This document shows positions 63,186-64,000 of a stretch of DNA of 64,000 bases, piece after piece. How positions within the stretch are numbered: the first letter of the stretch is position 1; the number at the start of each line of letters is the position of its first letter. The position numbers and the translations under genes are program-made. This stretch comes from Pseudoalteromonas sp. NC201 (GTDB taxonomy: Bacteria; Pseudomonadota; Gammaproteobacteria; Enterobacterales; Alteromonadaceae), in assembly GCF_002850255.1 (NCBI RefSeq), contig NZ_CP022522.1, positions 2,789,125 through 2,853,124 of the forward strand, read 5' to 3'. The notes under the pieces are model-generated. The model searched no databases and was not told where the DNA came from. It was given only the letters and a program-made list of their open reading frames with translations.

Positions 63186-64000
63186 TAGATTTCAGGTCCT
63201 ATAACAATACTGAGACGGGTGCTTTTACTTTCTTTGGTCAGCCCCCAAGCATGATCGAGCCGGATTGGACCAACGGGGGTTAAATAACGAAAACCAAACC
63301 CAGCTCCAACTTCCCAAGCGTCCGAGAAATCGTTCGTTGCAGTACCCGCATCAACAAACAAAGCAGCTCGCCAACTTGGATGGAATTGATAGTTATATTC
63401 CACTGTACCAGTGGCTAAATATCTGCCGCCAAGTATGCGCCCTTCGTCATCGCGAGGGCCGATAGATTCATAGGCAAAACCACGGATACTCTGATCCCCC
63501 CCAGCAAGAAAACGATGGGTAAACGGAATTTGGTCAATATCCTTTGTCACAATCGCCCCTAAGTCTAAACGACCAAAAAACAAGTGCTTGGTTTCAAAGC
63601 TTCTTAACCATTCATTGTTCCATCTCACTTTCAACATATTTGCAGACGATAGTACAGAATCTGCTGCAGCTTCAATGGAGATCAGGCGCTCGTTCCCCCA
63701 ATAAGGTAGCGCGCCACCTTTACTTTCTTTCTTTAAGTAGCTAATACCTGGGATCAACATTTCCGTCCGTTGTTTTTCGCCTAGCTGTTCCGTAGTTTCG
63801 TGTTCACGTTTCAAAAACGCCGTCCTCACCCACTCGTCATCCGTTAGCCATTGTCGCTGTACTTGTACGTTCCAAATCCGGCTGTTGATCCCTTCAGTTA
63901 CTTCATCCTGCACCTTATAACCGCCTAACACACGCCATAAATCGTCGTTAGGATTGTCTACTGGAATGGTATAACTGGCAGTGATATCTTGTTGCTTTTG
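63185..64000 (-). CDS. tamA: Translocation and assembly module outer membrane subunit TamA (C-terminal part)
   Basis: The frame is open from the window edge to the stop at 63185 (271 codons seen). It is the beta-barrel part of an Omp85-family protein: the conserved lid-lock motif GGDQSIRGFAYESIGPRD is near 170 residues from the end, and the last residues form the terminal beta-strand. The N-terminal POTRA domains lie outside the window. The order tamA-tamB supports it. Confidence 0.95.
   Translation of the reverse strand, partial: QKQQDITASYTIPVDNPNDDLWRVLGGYKVQDEVTEGINSRIWNVQVQRQWLTDDEWVRTAFLKREHETTEQLGEKQRTEMLIPGISYLKKESKGGALPYWGNERLISIEAAADSVLSSANMLKVRWNNEWLRSFETKHLFFGRLDLGAIVTKDIDQIPFTHRFLAGGDQSIRGFAYESIGPRDDEGRILGGRYLATGTVEYNYQFHPSWRAALFVDAGTATNDFSDAWEVGAGFGFRYLTPVGPIRLDHAWGLTKESKSTRLSIVIGPEI

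Overview
The window looks like the chromosome of a marine gammaproteobacterium of the Alteromonadales, most likely Pseudoalteromonas or a close relative. The evidence is gene order: rpsT divergent from murJ-ribF-ileS-lspA-fkpB-ispH followed by minor type IV pilins; dnaQ/rnhA/yafS/gloB/mltD; yqcC-truC-flavodoxin beside DUF3549/DUF3301; syd divergent from queF; and a seven-copy tRNA-Asp array. The genus is inferred from gene order and protein look, not from a database search.

Layout. 1-3.6 kb: end of a minor pilin operon (pilV, pilW, partial pilX) preceded by a LytTR-type two-component system of the FimS/AlgR kind. 3.6-10.9 kb: isoprenoid (ispH), chaperone (fkpB), lipoprotein processing (lspA), ileS, ribF and murJ, all on the minus strand. 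11.2-12.6 kb: rpsT with promoter and terminator, a stand-alone receiver protein and a small membrane protein. 12.7-17.9 kb: the SOS mutasome imuA-imuB-dnaE2 behind a clear LexA box. 17.9-18.6 kb: a gene-poor junction with a 12 x 8 bp tandem repeat and decayed tRNA-Asp-like sequences.

18.6-39.9 kb is the main accessory region: 21 genes on one strand, most overlapping or within a few bases, that look like one biosynthetic and export operon. It encodes a polyprenyl diphosphate synthase, a second isoprenoid-synthase-fold enzyme lacking the IPP-binding motif, a six-repeat cyclase-type toroid, IPP isomerase, about seven glycosyltransferase-like proteins, an O-carbamoyltransferase, tandem phytanoyl-dioxygenase-like hydroxylases, a sulfotransferase-like protein, a GDPD-fold protein with altered catalytic residues, a RES-domain protein, a nucleotidyltransferase, an ABC exporter with an HlyD-type adaptor and a membrane-anchored protein of unknown family. 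My reading is a pathway for an exported, glycosylated, carbamoylated terpenoid; the product is unknown. The island ends at IS remnants (40.2-41.3 kb) and the tRNA-Asp array (41.5-42.3 kb), whose 3' flank is echoed at the left edge.

42.4-64 kb is ordinary core sequence: a TIGR03503-type envelope protein, dnaQ, rnhA, yafS-like methyltransferase, gloB, mltD, flavodoxin, truC, yqcC, DUF3549/DUF3301/DUF805/DUF2789/DUF2310 proteins, a GNAT, syd, queF, a periplasmic cyclophilin, an SBP3-type periplasmic protein, tamB and partial tamA. The non-coding stretches at 52.6-53.7 and 57.5-57.8 kb carry related dispersed repeats and a cluster of small hairpins with TCC-containing loops.
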